Counted from the stretch's first letter, positions 1-11,610 are shown. The stretch: 64,000 bases of DNA from Atopsyche davidsoni (GCA_022113835.1 JAILWY010000001.1:7626001-7690000); one strand, 5' to 3'. Numbers and translations are program-made. The notes: generated by a model from the letters alone, not told the origin.

Positions 1-2574
1 GGCGCGAAGTGCTTTTTCCTTTTACCCTGCAGAAGGGTGAATAAACGCATTTCGGAAATGCAGCGCGCTAAGGATAAATAATATGGTGGTTAATTAATTG
101 CTTATCTTAAAAACGGGACACTTCATTTGTATTAATTTTCTTGTCTACATTTTTAGATTCATTTTTTGTTTCAAAAGTGAAGAATGAATCTCTGCTCAAG
201 AAAGTCTCATATTTCTTCTAAAATGTTTTTTTTTGTTGTTATTAAGAATAATTGATCGTATAGCAATGATAAGTGATAGTAATAATGTTTTAATATTTTT
301 TGAGTCCAATTTATTACAAACGTGCTTTTTGGATGTTTCACGTTTTATATCAAATAAAAAAGCGATAAAATAAGACATATGATTATGTCTGTGGTGACTT
401 GTAAAGCTTATCGCACAATCGCAAAGACAGAATTTTGAAATATTATTCGGCATTATAGAAGATATTCCGTTTCACAGAACCCGGGCGGGATCTTAGAAAA
501 TTCTTGTGTGCGACTCGTTTCCTTTTTCACGTTCAGGAGGTATTTTATTTATTTATGAGTAACACGGCACGAAGGCAAAAACAACATAAACAGAGATAAT
601 AAGGAGCAAGTTCGTAATGTGATACATTTCTCAGGAGCTAGATAATGTTCGCGCTACGTTTATTGCTAGAGATTTAACGCGTAATAAGAAAAAAAAAACT
701 CTACTGATTTCGCAAAGCGGTCCTTCCGTCGCGTCACTAAAATATTTAACATTTTTTTGGGTTGCGGATTACCGTGGAGAGGGCAAAAGTAGAAAAGTAT
801 TCGTGAGTTTGTTTAGCTTGCCGTTGTATGTCAAAGTTTGATCCCATATACATATATTGTGGCCAAATACGCTTAAGTTCTGTGGCATAACTTTTGCCAA
901 ATCCGTAGACTATTTTTCATGGCTTGTAAGCTTGAACTTAGCCTGCCTTATACTAGAGGGCTGGCATAGACTTATTTTTTTTTTTGTAATACCAAATAAA
1001 ACTGTATTCAATAATTTATTACAAACATAATATAAATGTGTTTATAACTGGAGGTTCTAATTGGCAATGACTTAGAATAACTAAAATAATTTAACTTTAT
1101 AAAAATAACTAAATAAACATGTTAATTAAAACATGCCATTTTATCAAGTTTTTCACATTACCGATACAAATAATTTTTGTATTAACTTTTTAATAAGCAG
1201 TATTGTGCACACTTTCAAATATATGAACATAATGAACGTCTCTTATTTCCAAATATGCTTTCTCAGTTTGTATATATCATAAGTATTAATTATGCGAACT
1301 TAGCAAGGCACGCTTTTCATTAATGTATATCAAAATTCTTCTTGTCTGCTACTTGTGATTTTCAAAGTGAGAATTCTATGATTGATTTCACTTATAACCG
1401 ACAATATTGTGGCATAAATTCACGTGAAATTGTTGTAACCTTAGCCTGTATATGATTATTAATTAAAAGATGTTTATCAACCTCTGCTATTTACATATAT
1501 GTGACATTATACTGCATGGCTAATTTTTACTCAAGAAATATTAATTTACGAGATATGCAAATTAATACGCATGTCTTTGTGTTCAGCGACCCGCTTAGCA
1601 TGCACGGAATCATTTCATTAAAAACAAGATTTATTCATACGATGTAAATTGCAACTCGGTTTGAAGACAATCTTAATAACGGGGCAACGCTCTGCGAGAT
1701 GACAAAAAGCCTTGCTTTGTATAATAAATTCAGTGCGGGCGTTAATCTGGGACCCGCCATTGCGTAAAAAATAATAACAGCATAATCAAAATAAAAATGC
1801 GCCATCAAAGTGAACCGTAAGAGACATCGAAGTAAAAAGTCTCTGCGTAATAAGAAAGCGTCAGTTCCAGCCGAAGAAAAAAATTGCTCCAGCGCTTATT
1901 CGACACATAAAAGTCTCGTAATAATTATTTTACTTTACTTTTTGGTTCATATCTTTCTAGATGTTTACACACTTCTTCAGCCGTCGCGAATAGCGTAGGT
2001 ATTAAATCTGAGAAATGTTGGAGACTTTTTAAATTCAATTGAATAATATTTAGTTTTATTATTCTTTATGTAAAGTGATTCTTCTGAGTGTGTAACAAGG
2101 TAATCTTCTTTTTACCAAAGACTCAACTAGCACATGACGATAATGTAGCACATATAATTAAGTACAGAATTTGAAATGATAATTTCTTTGATTCATTGTT
2201 TTTATAGTTCTGGTTGGTATAGTCATTTCAAGATCATTATTATTTCTCTTATTAACACTTCTATGACAGAAGAATCCGTATATATAAAATATCTCACTAG
2301 TATTTATACAAGACTATTCCTACTTATTATTTATCTTATACTATACTCATAAAATTCATTTAAGCGTTGGTACCAGCTCATTAAGGAGAAACGTTTAGTT
2401 ATATTAACTGAATCTTAGAGAATTCAAATAGATTTATTAACAAGTAAAAGCAACCAAACTAATTTCAATTGTATACATACGAGTACTCGTATATATTTAT
2501 ACTTTTTTTGAAAATTCTTAAAACCAACTTTTTTTCAGTTTTCTTACACACTGTGTCGCTATGAGAGGTGTTCT
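1..2574. other. AT-rich non-coding spacer
   Basis: No gene is supported here. The first 110 bases are somewhat GC-richer and end in a TTAATTAA homeodomain-type core at 90-97. A small hairpin with 7-bp arms lies at 373-379/384-390. The longest + strand frame (1810-1998, 62 codons) starts at GTG, is basic and low in complexity, and resembles no family I know. The rest is A/T runs. Confidence 0.6.
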
Positions 2575-2960
2575 AAGTTACCACAAAAAATATACTTTCC
2601 GGAAAGCATCTCGATGGCTTACGTCAAAACCAAGTCCGCGTAGGTCGCGCCAATCTCGGCAGCCATTTTGTCTCATCATTGCCAGACATAAAATTAACAC
2701 CCCCTCCTCTTAACCCCTCCAGTGGTACCGACCCCGCCGCCTGGCTGTACGGAGTTTGCTGACTACACGTCTTTAGGCCGGTCTTCTTATAGTTACATTT
2801 AAAACTTTATCCTCGCTATGAAGTGAGCTGAATTTGCCACGTCGATTTAAGGAGTCTCGTAGGTAGTAGACACTTGCACGCCTCCCTGAACTTAGTATGG
2901 ATCGTCTTATGTGAATTTTCAAATTTCAGAACTCAGCCGGTTTCATTTCTGCTTACCAGT
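2575..2960. promoter_or_regulatory. GC-richer island A, candidate regulatory element
   Basis: A GC-rise follows 2.5 kb of AT-rich DNA. It holds a 12-bp perfect palindrome CTTTCCGGAAAG at 2595-2606, which contains the ETS/STAT-like core TTCCGGAA. A GCCATTTTG (YY1/PHO-like core) lies at 2662-2670, followed by a C-rich stretch near 2699-2760. No exon signature is visible. The regulatory role is inferred from composition and site content only. Confidence 0.3.
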
Positions 2961-3436
2961 GCGTATTTATACTGGTTTTTTTTATTTCCTTATGCGTAGA
3001 AGTTGTTAAAACCAAATTAGTAATTAAAATCACGATGTATAAGCATATTTGTGTAATAGTCAATAGGTAACGAAGTTTCAGTGAACTCGTTAACTATAAA
3101 CCATCGCCACAACCACTGTGCTTGCCAAAACCTTAGGATACAGAACACCAAGTATGGGAAGATTATAGTAGCCCACAAATAGAGCGACTTATTCTAAGTG
3201 CTAACAGCAACTGGCTTGTATTAATATGTTGATGGGCCAAAGTGTTGATATCACGATGACCCACAGCAACTAAAAAATGATTACATTAATAAAACAAGTA
3301 ATCAATTTTATTATAGTTACATTTATCCAAACGCTTCCTCAAGCAAACAATCTATTTTAGATAAAATATTCATTTATTTTATGATTATTTTATTTATATT
3401 ATTAACAAAAGTTAAAAAACATTTTTTACATGGTCA
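2961..3436. other. AT-rich spacer
   Basis: No gene, no long repeat and no striking motif seen. The base content is A/T-rich throughout, with a short mid-GC patch at 3095-3250. Confidence 0.6.
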
Positions 3437-3556
3437 CCCTTTAACAATACCCTTCTTCTCCGCCTAATATCGAAGTTTCTTCTCCCTTCCTCCCTTACGT
3501 CTCTCCATCAAGCCCTCCCTGTCGTACCTCCTCTGCCTTTCCTTCTCAGCTCCCCC
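3437..3556 (+). repeat. Pyrimidine-rich tract (C/T on + strand)
   Basis: About 120 bases in which the + strand is dominated by C and T (CCTTCTTCTCC, TCTCCCTTCCTCCC, CCTCTGCCTTTCC). This is a strong strand asymmetry against the flanks. Homopurine/homopyrimidine DNA can form H-DNA or bind GAGA-type factors on the purine strand. It could also be the remnant of an old simple repeat. No splice AG|exon boundary is obvious after it. Confidence 0.5.
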
Positions 3557-3633
3557 GGACTAAGATTAAGTGTATTTATTTAACGAGAGAAGAATTTACT
3601 TTTGCTAAATGAAAACAAAGATGTGGAAAATAA

Positions 3634-3658
3634 TCCGACTGTATCGCTGACAGTCGGA
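3634..3658. repeat. Hairpin, 9-bp arms
   Basis: A perfect inverted repeat TCCGACTGT / ACAGTCGGA is separated by 7 bases. It lies inside otherwise AT-rich DNA. No TCTC-like start or CTRR end is placed to make it a Helitron terminus, so it is recorded only as a hairpin. Confidence 0.55.
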
Positions 3659-3659
3659 G

Positions 3660-6230
3660 ACTATGAGTCAGGCCCTGGCCGCGCAAGGGTTGGATTGCAA
3701 AAAGACATTTATTTATTTCAGCAGGTATTAACATACTGCTTTACTCCTGCTTAAATGTGTAAATACTGAAAACGGGTACTATCTTTTCTTTGTTTTCTAA
3801 TCCAGAAACTTTATAAAGCATTTCCTTTTTTATTTTATTAATTGCGGGGAGTGAAAAATACAGCATTTCAGCATATTGTGATATCCAGACACTTCTGATT
3901 TTTTCTTATTTAAATTGTAATTGTATTACTTATATAATGATATAAAAATAATTAGGGTTAAATTTTAAAATTGTGTAATAAATTCCAAAACCAATGCAAA
4001 CGTGTACCCCCTTATAAAAAATATATGTATAATAAATAAAGTGTAAGTCAATAAAAATATCAAAAGTATGACAAACAAACCTAAAATATTTGATATTATT
4101 TAACACTTAAAATGTTAAGAAAATATTATTATATTGCTTGTAAATATACACTCTTAAGTAAACCTGTACGAGCTGAGTTACGAATAGCCCTAGTGTAGTT
4201 TTTAATATAAGTGCTAATATGTGTTAGTTAATATAAAATATTTAAAATAATAAAGGAATTATATAGATTTATCAATACTTTTGATGATTTTTTTTTTATA
4301 ATGAAACATGGTTTTATGAAACAATATGTATTCGTTGTGTAAACATTTTTTTTTTCAATAAAATTCAATCGATGTTCAATGAGTCTTTATTTTATCGTAT
4401 GTGTATATTTACCAATAAATCTCAGTTAAATTTTTTATTAATCCGTATTTTATATTATTATTTTCTGTTACACTCCTGTACTGAAAGTATCAGAAAGCAG
4501 AAGAAACTTCTTGCCTAGACTTGCTCAGTTTCCTTCAAATTAATTAAGCAGACATAGCCCGGGGCTAGGAATTGATGTTAATAATGCGTTGTGTTTTGTC
4601 TCAATAGTATCTTGAATAAATATCCCTCTTATAATAAATGTAGCCATTATACATTCAGATAAGTTTCAAAATCCAGCAAGCTGAAATAATTAAAATCGTT
4701 ACTTGAATGTTTGTACTATTCGGTACTGTTGCTTGTAATTATGTAGATTGCTGATATAGAATCGATCATTCAGACCATCATAATTCGGCAAGATAGTTTT
4801 TTTTATGATAGTGACCGTTTATTTCATATATAATAATCAAAATTCTTACGAAATAACTAAATAAATTTTAATATATCTATTGTAAAATTATTAAAATAAG
4901 AACTTATTCGAAAACACAGCGTAGTTTTCCTTTAATTTAATTCCCCTTTTGTGGTACATTCAAATAGATAAACTAAACTGTAAATTAAAATAATACTTCA
5001 CAGCCAAACAAGTAAAAACCACCCCCAAAGGCTGGTACAAAAAACCCCTAATGCCTAATATGGAACCAAGGATACTTAGCACGTTTCAGACTCCCTTTTC
5101 ATGCCGACATCCCCCGGCTTAGCAATCCCGCCTCAAATTTTCAGAGGTCCTTCAAAGGCTCTACTTTTTATAATTCCACGTCGAGGACGCACCCTTTTGT
5201 TGTTTGACTGTACGCATCGCGGTACTTGTCTTATCTTCTTACGCATAACTCTACAAACAGGTATCGTCTACCAGCATTCAGGCACTGGCTGAAGTAAATC
5301 ATCAAAATATAAGATATTCAGAATTATTTAACAAAATGTAGTATTAAAACAGTTCAAGCAAATATATCCTGGCGCATAATGTTTTAATCATATTTTAACT
5401 TGTGAATGTTTTTTATAAGTAAATTCTTGAGTAACAATGAATATTTTCTCTCAATATTATAATCGTTTCCGTAATTTTTATAATAAAAATAGCTTGAGTT
5501 ATTCATAAAAATTTGTTTCGGATGGAAAAAATTTCAAGATTTTTTATAAAAATCGCGAATTCAGAAATTGTCATAAATTTATTTTAATGAGATAAAAAAT
5601 AAGTATAATCGGCTTTGAAACTCTGTTTATTTCTTGAACGAAATACAAATATTATTCCTGTTACATTTAAAATAAAATATTTTAGTTTATAATTAGATAT
5701 CCGTTATTTAAATGTAAATTTCCAATTCAAAAGGTTTAAAAGCACTTCTTCAACCCTTTCTTTAAAGCCATCTACCGTAATGCCGGAGTACAAATAAGTA
5801 CAAAGCAAATTTCACCAAATACAAGAGGGATACCACCCTTTGCTCAAATATTGCGTATTTTTTAGATATACTTTAGTAAGTGCACGTAATATCTACTCCT
5901 TTCAGGCCACAAACATATTTTACTACCCTGGGTGGGTAAATAAAGTACACGGGATTTATTCGTTGTTGGCAATTAAATTTATATTACATTTGAAGTGTTT
6001 TTTTAGACGCCGAATCTTGGACGTTAAGAAGCGATCGTCGGCAAGTTGAACACAGCCGAAAAAGCCCAAATTATATTTAATACAATATTATATATATTGT
6101 ATTAAATTTATATATATTTAATTAAAAATATAATATCTAATGATTATTTATTTAATACAATAATATAAATTTTGTATTAAAAATAATAAATGTATCCATT
6201 GGGCTAACACAAGCACAAGTAATACCGATT
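3660..6230. other. AT-rich spacer
   Basis: About 2.6 kb with no supported gene. A slightly GC-richer patch at 5020-5290 carries a 63-codon ATG frame (5101-5292) with no recognisable domain. A frame at 5840-6049 is also undistinguished. The twin hairpins at 6075-6181 are listed separately. Confidence 0.6.
6075..6181. repeat. Two related AT-only hairpins in tandem
   Basis: The first is a perfect 14-bp inverted repeat, 6075-6088 with 6094-6107, loop 5. The second has 10-bp arms, 6151-6160 with 6172-6181, loop 11. Both arms share the word TTTAATACAA and its complement TTGTATTAAA, so the second looks like a diverged copy of the first, 76 bases downstream. They may be remnants of a small inverted-repeat element. 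No clear target duplication is seen. Confidence 0.5.
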
Positions 6231-7230
6231 TCTATTGTTGTTCGTTCAATCATTTTGCTTCCGCTCACCTCCAATCGTCAGTTTGTTCGCAAAACTCCGC
6301 ATAGTATTTGATGTCAAAGTTTCACAAAGAAAACTGGGAACGTACCACTTTCCCCATTTCGACTAACCCAACATTCAAATCAAAAATCAATTTATACGAA
6401 GAGAGAACTTACAAAAGCAATAAAGGGATAAACATCTAGCCGATGGCGGATAGTCCAGTCAAATTATTTTGATTGCCTGACAAAGGTTATACATTTTGTA
6501 TCAACAGAGGAATTCTGGAGAAGCTTCTCATGAAAGATTAAAGCTATTATAGGTTTATAAACAGATAGCATTTAACAGAAATATTTCTTTGAAATATTAA
6601 TCGAAGTCAAGCGGAACATTATGAAATTGTGGATTTGAGTTCGACCGCATTTCGATAATGAGATCCGGCATCACCGCATTGAAAATAGTTGAGCTTCAGC
6701 AATGCAAGTTGACTCGGGCACCTTTCTCGATTGGCTGATTCAATTACTTGCCGACTCGTCATTTTATAGGCCATGCCGAGTGGCGGCGACGAGCGAGTCG
6801 ATATAGCGCTCGGTTCCGAGTCCGCGCGGGCGGATGGGAAATATAATTATTACTAATAAAACAACGGAATTTAGGGTGAGTGCTCGGGGGTGAATACCAA
6901 GTACTTCAATTAAACGTCCCTGTTATCACATTTGCCAGTGACAATTTATGCCACGCGAGGCGGTCCACGACGATATTGAATTAATCAAAGGATTTAGGCT
7001 CGAGGGGAGCTCTCCATAGATTTGTTGTTCGGATTTATTTGTGAATTTTAATATAATATTGATCCGGCTTTCTGAAGATAAAGCCCGAGTGTTTTATGCT
7101 ACAATTATACTAAGCCGAATATTTGACGTCGCTTAGAGCGCTCGGGGATGAATATTTTAAGGGTGAATTAACATCGCATTTAAACTTTTTCACATTTTTT
7201 ACTGTCAATTTTCAATTCGCTGGTTTCGGA
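6231..7230. promoter_or_regulatory. GC-richer island B with a repeated 19-bp motif
   Basis: A long mid-GC region, richest near 6770-7010. It carries two near-identical copies of a 19-bp motif, GAGTGCTCGGGGGTGAATA at 6878-6896 and GAGCGCTCGGGGATGAATA at 7136-7154 (17 of 19 match). A CTCGG/CCGAG hairpin lies at 6809-6820. TAATTA and CAATTAA cores are scattered. No coding frame is convincing. Regulatory function is inferred. Confidence 0.35.
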
Positions 7231-7732
7231 AGATAGTGGGATTATTTTACTTGGTATAAAACTTAAAAATACTCGACATAATACACCATAGTATTGTCGA
7301 AATAAGTACTGAAGTTTTTCAACTTTAAGCATTTATTTTTTATTTTAAAGTTTGGAACTTCAGAGCGTCAACTGGCTGAAATGGCAGCAGTAAACTTCTT
7401 TCTCGTGACTTTTCCAATCTCCTTTATCTTCCTCTCACCGAGGTGTAGAGTTCAGGCAATATGACTCAAGCAAAACTCTCACACGATCTCAATGACATCC
7501 TTATATCTTTCATTAAGGCACAATGGATGACTGAAATCAATACGGCTGTTTACTGAACCCAATGTACTCACGCGGAGGCTTCGAAACTGCTCGAAGCTTC
7601 TAAAATGAAATAGGGAGGTAAAAAAAACCACAGAAAGGTCTTATATTTCAGAGCTAAGCATCATTCATGTGAGTTCTGAAGTCTTACATCTATTTAAAAA
7701 TCATGTAAAATTATTAATACATATATATATAC

Positions 7733-7735
<3 letters not shown>
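7231..7735. other. Mixed spacer with HSE-like hairpin
   Basis: Mostly AT-rich. At 7578-7597 a perfect 7-bp-arm hairpin GCTTCGA/TCGAAGC (loop 6) runs into GAAGCTTC, giving alternating GAA/TTC units like a heat-shock element. Only two or three units are present and the reading is weak. No gene seen. Confidence 0.4.

Positions 7736-7820
<85 letters not shown>
7736..7820. repeat. (AT)n microsatellite, about 42 units
   Basis: An uninterrupted 85-base alternating A/T dinucleotide run, the longest simple repeat in the window. It is flanked by further interrupted AT repeats just upstream (from about 7719). Length is likely polymorphic and may be unreliable in an assembly. Confidence 0.95.
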
Positions 7821-7825
<5 letters not shown>

Positions 7826-8024
7826 AATCATGTTAATCACCTAATAATATAATATTTGATAGGAGCCAATAATACTTGGATTTGCTATAATTGAGTGTTT
7901 TCAATATTGATATATTCAATATTTATCTTCAATGTGCTTCAATACGTTGATATTATATGCTAATAGAACAAACACATATCATCCTCAATTAAGTTTACAT
8001 GATCAATTACATATATAAAAAATA

Positions 8025-8060
8025 CATTATTAATTCATAATACATTTCATTATTAATTCA
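8025..8060. repeat. 13-bp direct repeat pair
   Basis: CATTATTAATTCA occurs at 8025-8037 and again at 8048-8060, just left of the 15-bp inverted repeat that begins at 8069. It may be slippage in AT-rich DNA or a footprint of the neighbouring element. Confidence 0.5.
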
Positions 8061-8068
8061 ATAATAAA

Positions 8069-8340
8069 AACCCCTACTTTATTGTCATTGTATAAATCAC
8101 ATCACCATTAAATAGTATTGTGTTTAAATGGAAAATGGATATAGAGGATAATGTCATCAAAAGCAACCCGGACGGAAAATTATTTTCTTTTGCTGGCAGA
8201 TAAATGCGTTTTTTCCTTAGAACCTAATGATTATTGGCTCTATTATGAAGGTTCACGAAACTGATTACGTTCAGTTTGTGTATCAAATGTCGATGTATAT
8301 CATTAATTGACGTTTTCTGCAAATTAATAAAGTAGGGGTT
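8069..8340. mobile_element. Possible MITE-like segment bounded by 15-bp inverted repeats
   Basis: AACCCCTACTTTATT at 8069-8083 is matched exactly by its reverse complement at 8326-8340, giving a 272-bp unit with short perfect terminal repeats. The G/C-bearing arms stand out in AT-rich DNA. The interior has no open frame of note. I could not define a clean target-site duplication (TA-type ends are possible but out of register), so this is a candidate rather than a firm call. Confidence 0.35.
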
Positions 8341-8764
8341 ATGTACTTAAATACAGATATGAAGTATTTTAGCGATTAACTTAAGAACCATACATATAAA
8401 TTCTATCTATAAATAGACCAATTATATTCTCAATTTTTTTTGTTAAATCAAAAAAACCCTAACCTTTGGATTTACCAGATAAGTAATGTTTTAATAACAG
8501 ATATTAAATGCGAAATGCGATTAAATTATAATATATATTTAAACTTATAATATATATGCAACGATTATTTACAGATAATGTATATCTGCTTATGTTGTAA
8601 TATTTATAAATTACATTTTTAAATAATAAACAAACCCTTCGAATATTCATTTGCTACGAAAATACCCCTATATTTATTTTACCGAATTTTTATTTAATTT
8701 AATGTATTTTTTCCATTCCAATTATAGTTGTACATAAAGTGCACAATTAACAACACAATATTTG
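8341..8764. other. AT-rich spacer
   Basis: Very AT-rich, with TATATATT-type words and no gene, hairpin or tandem repeat worth listing. Confidence 0.6.
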
Positions 8765-8900
8765 ACGAGTAGCATCGCAAACTTCTGTGGCCGCCTCGCC
8801 ATTAGCAGGTCCCGAGTGGTGAGACACGTGTCGGGTTACTGCACACACGTGCGGTCCACTCTTCCTTCTCAAGATCCACAAGGTCCTTCCTTCTTATAAT
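8765..8900. promoter_or_regulatory. GC-richer island C with paired CACGTG E-boxes
   Basis: A short island with two canonical E-boxes, CACGTG at 8825-8830 (inside the 10-bp palindrome GACACGTGTC) and 8846-8851. Their starts are 21 bases apart, about two helical turns. bHLH-PAS, MITF and MYC-type dimers bind this core, but which factor is unknown. There is no coding signal. Confidence 0.35.
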
Positions 8901-9545
8901 GTCTCCTGATGGATTTCTACTTTGTATAAAATATTATATTTCAAAGGCGGCGCTTATTGTTCACCCTAATGGTGATTATATTTACGAATATAATACAATA
9001 TCTGTATTATATATATATGTAAAAATCCCTCAAAGCCATTTCCTAAATTAAGATTCCTGAGTCATGTGTAATATGTGTGCGAAATTTCATTTCTCGCTAT
9101 CTGTTCACGAACTGAGCATGTTAACTTAACCATTAATACCAAAATATTTCAATTTTGTTGTAATAACAAAGAAAACTGTACATTGTCGTATTGATATGCA
9201 GTATTTGAGACAGCAGTTTTTTTTACAATTCCAAAACAAAATATATTGAAGCATTAATTTTATTGCAAATTTTGTAAGTATTAAATAAAAAATACATTTT
9301 TTATAAATGCATAAATATAGATAAAAATATATATTAGATTTTTTAATTAATCAAAATTAACTACATTATCAAAATATTTAAAACAGATTATTTCATTTGA
9401 GATATTTCAGGTAATATGAGACCTTTTTGAAAATAATAATGGAATATCAATACCACGGTTTTAAGAAAATCAGGGCAATTCCAAAATTACAAGTAAAATT
9501 ATGCCTAGAAAATTAGTACACATTTTATAAGTCTAAAGTATATAT
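8901..9545. other. AT-rich spacer
   Basis: No gene or structured repeat recognised. A CAG|GTAATA near 9412 lacks a pyrimidine tract and is not taken as a splice site. Confidence 0.6.
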
Positions 9546-9830
9546 TTTCCAAAACGAAAACCTCCCCGGAGAAACACGGCTGCCTTCCCAGCATTGCGCG
9601 ATGCGGGGAGCATCAGATCGATGCGGTAGTCGTAGGGAAAATATTTTCTCATAAACGTCAATTTCCGCTCCACAATTTCATGCGGGCCTTGCTAGATGTT
9701 CAAGTCCAATCTACTCCAAGTAAACTCCGGCTTAGCGCTGACGTGGCCCGACGTGATCGCCTTAATACGGCCGCATCGCCTCAATGGGGATATCATTGTT
9801 GTACGTCACACATGACCTGTGATATACAAG
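9546..9830. promoter_or_regulatory. GC-richer island D with GACGTG doublet
   Basis: The island contains GACGTG at 9740-9745 and again at 9750-9755, exactly 10 bases apart. The first copy reads TGACGTGG, the ATF6/XBP1-type unfolded-protein-response core. A 12-bp palindrome GAAAATATTTTC lies at 9647-9658. No open frame resembles a protein. Function is inferred. Confidence 0.35.
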
Positions 9831-10739
9831 GATTATATTTTTGATAACAAGCTTTGTACGAGTACGTATATAAATATAAGACTGGCAGACACTTCATTGT
9901 ATCAGTAGGTATGTTAAGCGATTTATTACCAATATGGAATGAGATGAAATCACCTGTTTTTGATTCACAGCCAGATTATGATCTTCGTGTACTTTTAGCT
10001 AATATTTGCACAGTATAATAGATGTAAGTTTTTTTATTGTGAAAATATTTAGATAGGATAAAACTGTTCAACAACTAGACCCAATTTACCACACATATCA
10101 ACAAATCTTTACTAAGATTTCATGAATATAAAATTTGTACAAACAAGCAACTGTGGCATAAAAAAGCTACATCAATGAGAGTTAACATTTAAAAAAAATC
10201 TTGGCATTCTTTGTAATGAGATCAAGGCAAATCCATTTTGTTTTATGGTCAGCAAAAAAATGGCTATCAAAAAATTGTTCCTGATAAAATTATTCTAATT
10301 AAATATTCACTAGAGTTCCAGGAACGTTTTCAATATTAATTTTTTTTTTGTTATTCTCTTCGTAGTAAATTCAAAAGGTCATTCTTAATAGTTTTTCATA
10401 CGTTTTTTAATAATTAAGTAGACATGATTGTTTTCAACGTTCTATCTATGATTAAATTTTAAGTATTGCTATTATGAAAGGTCATGTGCATCGCGTTTTT
10501 TTTTAATATTCCTACAGTTTACTAAATAAACCTCTATCAAATAATTATACAAATGATGTCAATGTTTGAAAAAAATTATTTATTTTTAATTTAAAATTTC
10601 CTGTTACGATAAGTTCGTTACGTGGCTTTTGAAATTAACATCACGCAAGAAGTCTTAAAAAGTTACCTCTTTACTTCCTGATGAATATATGTTTATATGT
10701 TGACTGAGATTAAAATGCAACGGTCAACAAGCTGATGAA
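9831..10739. other. AT-rich spacer
   Basis: No gene seen. It contains long A and T runs only. Confidence 0.6.
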
Positions 10740-11050
10740 AAATCTCGCCTAATTTCAGCTGCATCTGGCGAAAAACGAGACCAAAAAATATCGTGGCAAT
10801 CCATCCAATGCCAACGGTTGGCGACCACAGCTCTACGCTGCTGGCGCGGTGGGCGAAAGAGAGGGACGGGGGCGGGGGTCGTTTTGGCATAATCCGAGTG
10901 CCCCCATAACCCCGCCCCCACCTCCCTGGGCCCTCTAAGGATGAAGGCTTAAACCGAATCTTCATATTCTTATTTAGTAGGCGGCTGCCAAAGCGGGAAT
11001 TAAACCCCCAAGTGATTTTTGCGTCGTCCGTTTGCGTAGCATTGAAATAA
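10740..11050. promoter_or_regulatory. GC-richer island E with inverted GC boxes
   Basis: GGGGGCGGGG at 10868-10877 faces its exact complement CCCCGCCCCC at 10910-10919 across 32 bases. Each arm is a Sp1/KLF-type GC box. A 133-codon minus-strand frame spans 10693-11094, but much of it comes from this G/C-skewed stretch (proline/arginine runs), and a shifted frame is also open, so I treat it as compositional. Confidence 0.4.
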
Positions 11051-11314
11051 AATAAGTTTTTTTTTACTTTGAAATAATAATGTCTTGCTAGCATTTACAT
11101 CGCTTTTTTATTTTATTAAATCATAAAAATTGACTTTATTATTATATCCTACCACATTTTGCGATTCGCAACTAAATAAGAGATAATCGATTTAAATATT
11201 TTTATATTTTAGTTATTGTTATAGTTATTTTATAATGCAATTGAAGAAGATCATTGCAATATTAATAAGATAATAAAAATTTTGTTTAGTTAATTTATTT
11301 TTAATTTATTAAGC
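11051..11314. other. AT-rich spacer
   Basis: Low-complexity A/T sequence between islands E and F. Nothing recognisable. Confidence 0.6.
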
Positions 11315-11610
11315 TTATAACAATTCAAAAGTAACCTGTCTGCCTTTCCTCCCTTGGCGGCACTGCACTCGGTCCTGAAGCATTGTTCTGAAAGGTTCCA
11401 AGCTCAAATAAGAGTATTGAATAACCCCAGGGCCGCCCTTAGGGCAGGACGAGTCCATTGTTGTGGAGGATTTAATCTGCAGCCGCCCCCGCCGAGGTGT
11501 CTCTGCCACTCATCGGAGCCTCTTCATCAAACTACCGCCACTCCAAGTTTCTTCGGGGCTTGTTTGCACCACTACTGCCGAGTACTTGGTCCTGCAAAAC
11601 TAAAATAAAT
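11315..11610. promoter_or_regulatory. GC-richer island F
   Basis: A GC-rich block with TAATCT (Otx/Bicoid-type core) at 11473-11478, next to a CTGCAG and a CCGCCCCCGCC run. Open frames exist on both strands over the same bases, which indicates stop-poor composition rather than a gene. Confidence 0.3.

Noticed and set aside
34..52. AGGGTGAATAAACGCATTT resembles AGGGTAAACAAACGCATTA at 17895-17913
   Set aside because: Short match with an indel; could be chance, and nothing else in the flanks aligns.
9405..9420. CAG|GTAATA as a recursive splice site
   Set aside because: No pyrimidine tract upstream.
10693..11094. 133-codon minus-strand open frame
   Set aside because: It is driven by G/C-skewed repeats in island E, a shifted frame is open too, and no domain is visible.
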